A stretch of 64,000 nucleotides of DNA, taken from NCBI GenBank assembly GCA_910584155.1, contig CAJTYG010000003.1:62001-126000 (forward strand), in the 5' to 3' direction. A program made the position numbers and the translations under genes. Every line of letters begins with the position of its first letter. Within the stretch, counting starts at the first letter, position 1. A model generated the notes under the pieces. That model searched no databases. It was given only the letters and a program-made list of their open reading frames with translations, and was not told where the DNA came from. This DNA is from an uncultured Christensenella sp. Lineage in GTDB: Bacteria > Bacillota > Clostridia > Christensenellales > CAG-917. This document shows, piece by piece, positions 23,301-29,300 of the stretch.

Positions 23301-26300
23301 TCAAATACGTCGGGAATGATGTCACTCATACAAAACGTGCTTGACAGCCTCAACCTCAACGCAAATATCGAGATCCAAAACAACGTTTGGGAAACAGTTG
23401 TTGAAGGCGCCTGCGGCGGACTTAATGTCACAAGCGTAGAAGCGACTGCCGCTGTTGTTCACCAAAAGTCAAAGATAACCCTTACGGGCAAGAGACTGTT
23501 TACATACACAGACCCTGCGGCAACGGAAGCAAAAAACAACGGCTATAAGCTGGTGCTGTCGCTTGTCACAGACCGTGACGTAATACGTGACAATAATAAG
23601 AATAAAGCGGATTACGGTTTGGAAATCGTTGTAGGTATGGGCAACGGCCTCTTTATCCGCAACATCAACATCGAGTTGCAGGGCATAGCAAACACAGCGG
23701 CAGGTCTTGTTTCCGACTTGAAGAGAATGATGCAATTCATCGACCTCGGCGGTATGGCACCTACGCTCAGCCCGTTGAAGCTCGTAAGCGGCACGGACGG
23801 CGATGACGGCGAGTTTGCATATCCGACTGCGAATAACGAGACCGTATCGACCGAGAGCGGTTGGAGCGGAAGCAAGGCGGAGGGCAACCTCAGCTACTCG
23901 TATTCGCCTAACCTCACGGGACTTATCAAAAATCTCGAGGTCAACATCGGCAACAGAAGAGGTTATCAGCCTTATTATGACGGCATGCCTGCAATGGACC
24001 ACGACGACGGACTTATCTCGCTCAAGGTGCAGCTTGATGTTGACGCTTACAACGAGCTCATCCTTATGGTGGACTGCCTGTTGCTCAATATCATGCTCGA
24101 CATGAATGCGAATAAGACCAAGAACCGTGCAACTGAGGGTTACTTTGTCAATACAAACGCATACGATATCAAAAACAACAGAGATAATAATGCTGAAAAG
24201 AATCCGACTTTGCTCACTGTCGGCTCCGGCAATCTGATATCCACCTCGTATAACATCCTTGACGAGTTTGACAAAAACTATGTTAAGAAGGGCGCAACTA
24301 CGCAGGCAAAGGTGGAATTCCTCGAGCCTTATATGCGCAGCTTGCCGTATACATTGCTCAAGTGGTTGTTCAGAGATATGCTTGACGGTGCACTTAAAGA
24401 GGCGGTGTCACTGATATCCAACAATATGTGGGAAGACGACCTGTTGATTTATACGGTCGGCGGAGTTTTGGGCTTTACCTACGAGGGCTTGTCAAAGCTT
24501 ATCGGCGGTATCCTGCCCATTCCGTTTGCGGCATATCCGACCTCTGCATGTCCCGAGGTCATCAACCCGAGCGTCAATATCTACATCGACCTCAACCCGA
24601 GCCCGACAAAGTACGGTCTTAGCTCTACGTCAAATATGACGCCGGGTATCCGTGCGCTCGAGATAATGGTCAACGGCAGAAAGAACGGCAACGGCACCAA
24701 TATGACGTATTACAACAGCCCGAGCGGAACCAAACCCGGATTTAAGTATCATCCGACGGGCACGACGACAAGCCTCGACAATGCGTGGGACTTCTTTATG
24801 CTCCGCATTACGCCGACGTCTACAAATAAGGTTGAAAATACGCCGCTCATAGCGTTTGAGGAATCTACTAAGGCAGTGCCTATTGCGGGCAGCGTCACGC
24901 CGCCTACATCAATCGAGATAACAGATCCGGGCGCACGTACAGGCAGACTTGTCGGCGGAAGCGCAGCGGGCAGGACTATCGAGATGAGGGACAGCACGTT
25001 CCTCAACGAGGCTTACTTCCCGCAGATGGCGGACGTCACGTTCGGCACGGGCAACCCGTATCACAGCTACTACAGCACGTCCGACTATCAGGATGCGCTC
25101 GGCACGCACATCGTTTGGGACGCTTCCACAGTCGACTATACGGCGGCGGAAAGAGGACAGCGCCTTGCGGGCTATGTCTACGGCTACGCACTCAACACAG
25201 TGATGTATGCTATCCCCGTTTATGTCACGTCGGGCTTCAGCCTCTCTACGGTCAGCAAGTACGTGAGGACGTCTGATTCTATTTCGAGCAATACGTATAA
25301 GGAACAGATATTCAACGTCAACATCAAGTCGGACAGCACCTCAAACAGCAATCCGTTTACAAACGAGCTGCCCGACCTTGTAAGACTTACCTTCGCAAAC
25401 GGTCAGTCGTACACATTCGGCACCTACAAGACGGAAAAGGAAGGCACGCAGGATGTGATGGCGTATGCGGTTATGGGCACAAGCTCGGTGACTTACAGCG
25501 GACAGTATGCGGGCAGGTATTATATGAGAAAATCCTCGCTTGGCACTATGGGTACGATGACCGACGATACAGGCAAGGTTGAGGACATCAAAAACAAGGA
25601 CGGCGGCACTGTCAAGCTGTATCCCGCATACAACGCAGGTCTTGTAAACGTCAAGACGCATAAGGTGTACGACTCTACGATGGGCGCTTGGTCAAGCACA
25701 AACGAATTTATCGTTGACGAAGAGGGCTATGTCAAGTATCACGACTTCTCAAACGACAAATACTACTACGTGCTGGATACTCGCTATCTGCCCACAAAGG
25801 CAAATCAGCCTGTCGGCACCGTCGTGTGGGATAAGGAAGACTATTCCTACAGCTGGGCAGGCGGCACAGGCAAGGATAACACCGTCATCAACGTCGGCTT
25901 CAAATATCAGTGGGGCTTCTCGGCAGAGATAGAGGGCGTTGCGCAGGCAGTCGCCAACAACTACGAGGTGAAGACTGTATCCAAGATAGTTGACGCAACC
26001 AAGAACGGTACAACGTTTACGGAAAACAAGTCGATGAACGTGTCGCCGATCACGGACGCAAAGGGCGATATCGTCGGCTCCGTGCTCACTATCGATATGA
26101 TGTCGATGACGGCGGATATGAAGGCGTTTGCAGAGGCAAACGGCGGCTTTGACCTTGCGAAGTTTATCAACACCTTCAATACCTTAAACGGCAACTGGTC
26201 AAACGACAACTCGTTCAGATACTACACCGTAAGATGGGATCTCAGCGAGCTTGAAAAGGCTATCGAGGCTATCACCGAGACAGACGAGGTTGGCAATAAG

Positions 26301-29300
26301 ACCGTCAATTTCTACAAGGGCTTGAGCACAACCGTTACGGCATACGTCGGCGGCGACGTGTTTAAGGTGCTCGACACAGGCAAAGACAGCAAATACGGCT
26401 TTGTCGGCGAGGGCTCTACGATACTGCCTTATGCGGATCCCGGCTACATCGCACAGGCTGTGCCGGTTAAGATCGTTGTGACCTCAAACAATGTGGAAAA
26501 GGTGACGTCGGCAATCACATTCGATCCGTATTCATCAAATACGCTCGACGGCAGCAAGCTGTTTGCGGACGGCTCGACGGTCAGAGTGGACGTCAGAAAC
26601 GAAAACGGCGAGATAGTCTCCAAGGCGCTTGCCGTGGGCAGCGGTTTAGTGACTGTCGAGGCTCCGTTCATTATGGTAAACGGCAAGCCTATGGACGCAT
26701 ACGACAACCCCGTACACAAGCTGACGGTCGACGATATCACGTTTAAGGGCTATTCAAATACGCAGTATCCGCTTTACGCACGTATCACTATAGGCAACGA
26801 GTACAGCGGCTTGCAGGTAAGATACGAGCGCATAAGTATAAATGCCGTCAACCCGTCGCAATACACGGTGACGGTGGCGCACGAGGATACTCTCAATCCG
26901 CTGTGGTACGAGGGCGAGGCTTATGAAAGCTTCGACGTATCCTTCGGCAGCGTAAGACACGTGATGTACCCCGACTGGGACGGCTCGCTGTTCGGTCAGG
27001 CGGTGAAATACTACACCAATCCTGCCTGCACGGATAGCTCGCTCAAGTCAAAGCAGAATATCTACAGCGGCGGCACGATTTACGCAAAGGTCAAGGCATA
27101 CGTCAAGGGCGACGACGGCAAGTATATCGGTCTTGTCAACACAGGCAAGCGTGACGAAAACGGCGACGTCATTTACGAGGCGCAAGATCTCGTGCTGCGT
27201 CTGATAGTCGAAAAGCAGACGATAGCGGCGGTCAACTTCTTCTACAATGAGGAAATCGGCGATATCTATGCGCTCGGCTCGGATCCTGCGGGACTTGCAA
27301 AGCAAAAAGAACTCATCAACAGCGGCGCAATATTCGACGTAAGCAACTATACGGGCGCCGTGTATGCGCAAACTCACCGCATCGGCGACGTCGCATACGG
27401 CATCGACCCGATAAGCTATGCTACTAACAGCGGCTTGTACTTCCGTACTGCGCAGGACAACGCTCCTTACTGGAACGAGCCGTTTAACGGTACCGCAGTA
27501 TTGCTTACGCCAAACAGCACTCTTGCGGCAGGCACAACGCTGTACGTAATGAATGACGACGGCACATTCCGTGAGGCTGCGGAGGGCGAACAGGGCACTC
27601 ATAAGCTCGATCTCGGCACGGGCGGATATCTCGAGCTGACCGACGGCGAAAAGGGCACGCCTTACATCGCATACATTCAGCGTTGGATAGACACGCTTGC
27701 AACACCCGATATCACGGGCGGCGAGACGAGAACGCTGCGTGCGGTCATAGGCGATCCTGCCGACAACGGCTACGCCAATGTGGCGGTACGTATGCCCGAC
27801 TACACCTTTACGGGCGACGGCACCGTCGGCACGGAAGCTGTTGAGTTCAGAGGCGGCAAGGTCGCAGGCGAAGGCGCAGATGTCCTGTCCTTCAACTACA
27901 ACGTGCGCAAGCCGTGGACGCTGCCTGTAAGCGGCACATTTGCAACCGTATCGGGCAAAGCGCCTGTCACTACAACCATCAACTGGGTGGACGCATCCGC
28001 TCCGTCTTATGAGGAATTTACGGCAAACGGCGGCTATGTCGAAAGACAGTACTACTTCTTTGACGATTTGGCTATCCGCTATCCGAGCCTCGGCGAAAAC
28101 GGCGAAGTGACGGCGTTTACCGCAAGAATCTATATCGAAAACGCAGGCGAAAAGTTCACTTCGGTCGAGCTTGAAAACCTGCAGCAGGTATACAACGTGT
28201 TTGACACGTTCAGCTTCCCGACGACGGCGACCGTCAGATACGGCGAAGAGGTCTATAGAGGCGTACCCGTGCTGTGGGACAGCACCGAGCCTCCGACTGT
28301 AAAAGAAATCATCGAAGGTGAGTTTACAAGGAACTTCACCGTTATGGTCGGCGGAGACGTTACGCTCGAGGCATATACGCTGTCGCAGCCGTTTACGGTA
28401 AACAACCTGTTTGCGTTTGACGCAGAGGGCTTCACCGACGCTTCGTATCCGGGTCTTGCATTCCACCTCACGGCGGGCAACTTCCACAAGGGCTTGCCAA
28501 CTGCAAGCAACGTGACGATAAACGGCAACACAGTGCCCGTCACGCTTGCGTGGGATACCGCATACACCAAGGACGGCTTCAGCGGCAAGATGAACCTCAC
28601 AGTCGCAAACGATAACCTCACTGCGACATTCGAGGTAGACGTGACTGTGGACGACGTGACTATCGACGGACTTGACTTCGCAAGCATAACAGGCAGCGCA
28701 AGCAAGACCATGCTGATACTCGATCCTTACGGCAAAGAAAACAAATTCTTCTCGTCGGGCGAGCAGGTGCAGGTCAACTACACATCGTCTAAGGGCAGCG
28801 GCAAGGCTACGGTCAGCGCAGAATACTCGCTCAAGGAAATAGATCCGTCTATTGAAAACGAGCAGGAATTCTTCGACCACATCAGCAAGTATTTCGGAAT
28901 GGAATACGACCTCACTCTCACCTTTAAGTATCCCGGCTGCAACGAGGCTGAGCCCGAAACGGCAAAGGTAAGACTGTACGTCGTTGACAGAACGATATAC
29001 TATGTGGAAAACTACGAGTATCGCTCGCTCATCATCGATCCGTTCCTGCACAGCGATGCGAGCTACCTGCCCGAGACCTTAAACGTCATAACCCGTACGG
29101 ACTATGACATGAACGAAAACAACTTTATGGCATATTTCGACTGGTCGGAAGTCAATACGCTCATCAAGAACTCCCGCACCAACCTCAATTATATGGCGAC
29201 CGCAACTGTCGCCGTCGAGGACGTCAACGGCGGTTACGTGAGAGCGGATATCACCGACGACAATGTCGACAACGAGAAGTTTGTCACGGTCGATAAATAT

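Noticed and set aside
27048..29051. Long minus-strand frame opposite the giant gene (similar ones at 11565-13268 and 29838-31268)
   Set aside because: No ribosome site or promoter, Cys/Arg/Val-rich composition typical of an antisense shadow, and the plus-strand frame is clearly the coded one.
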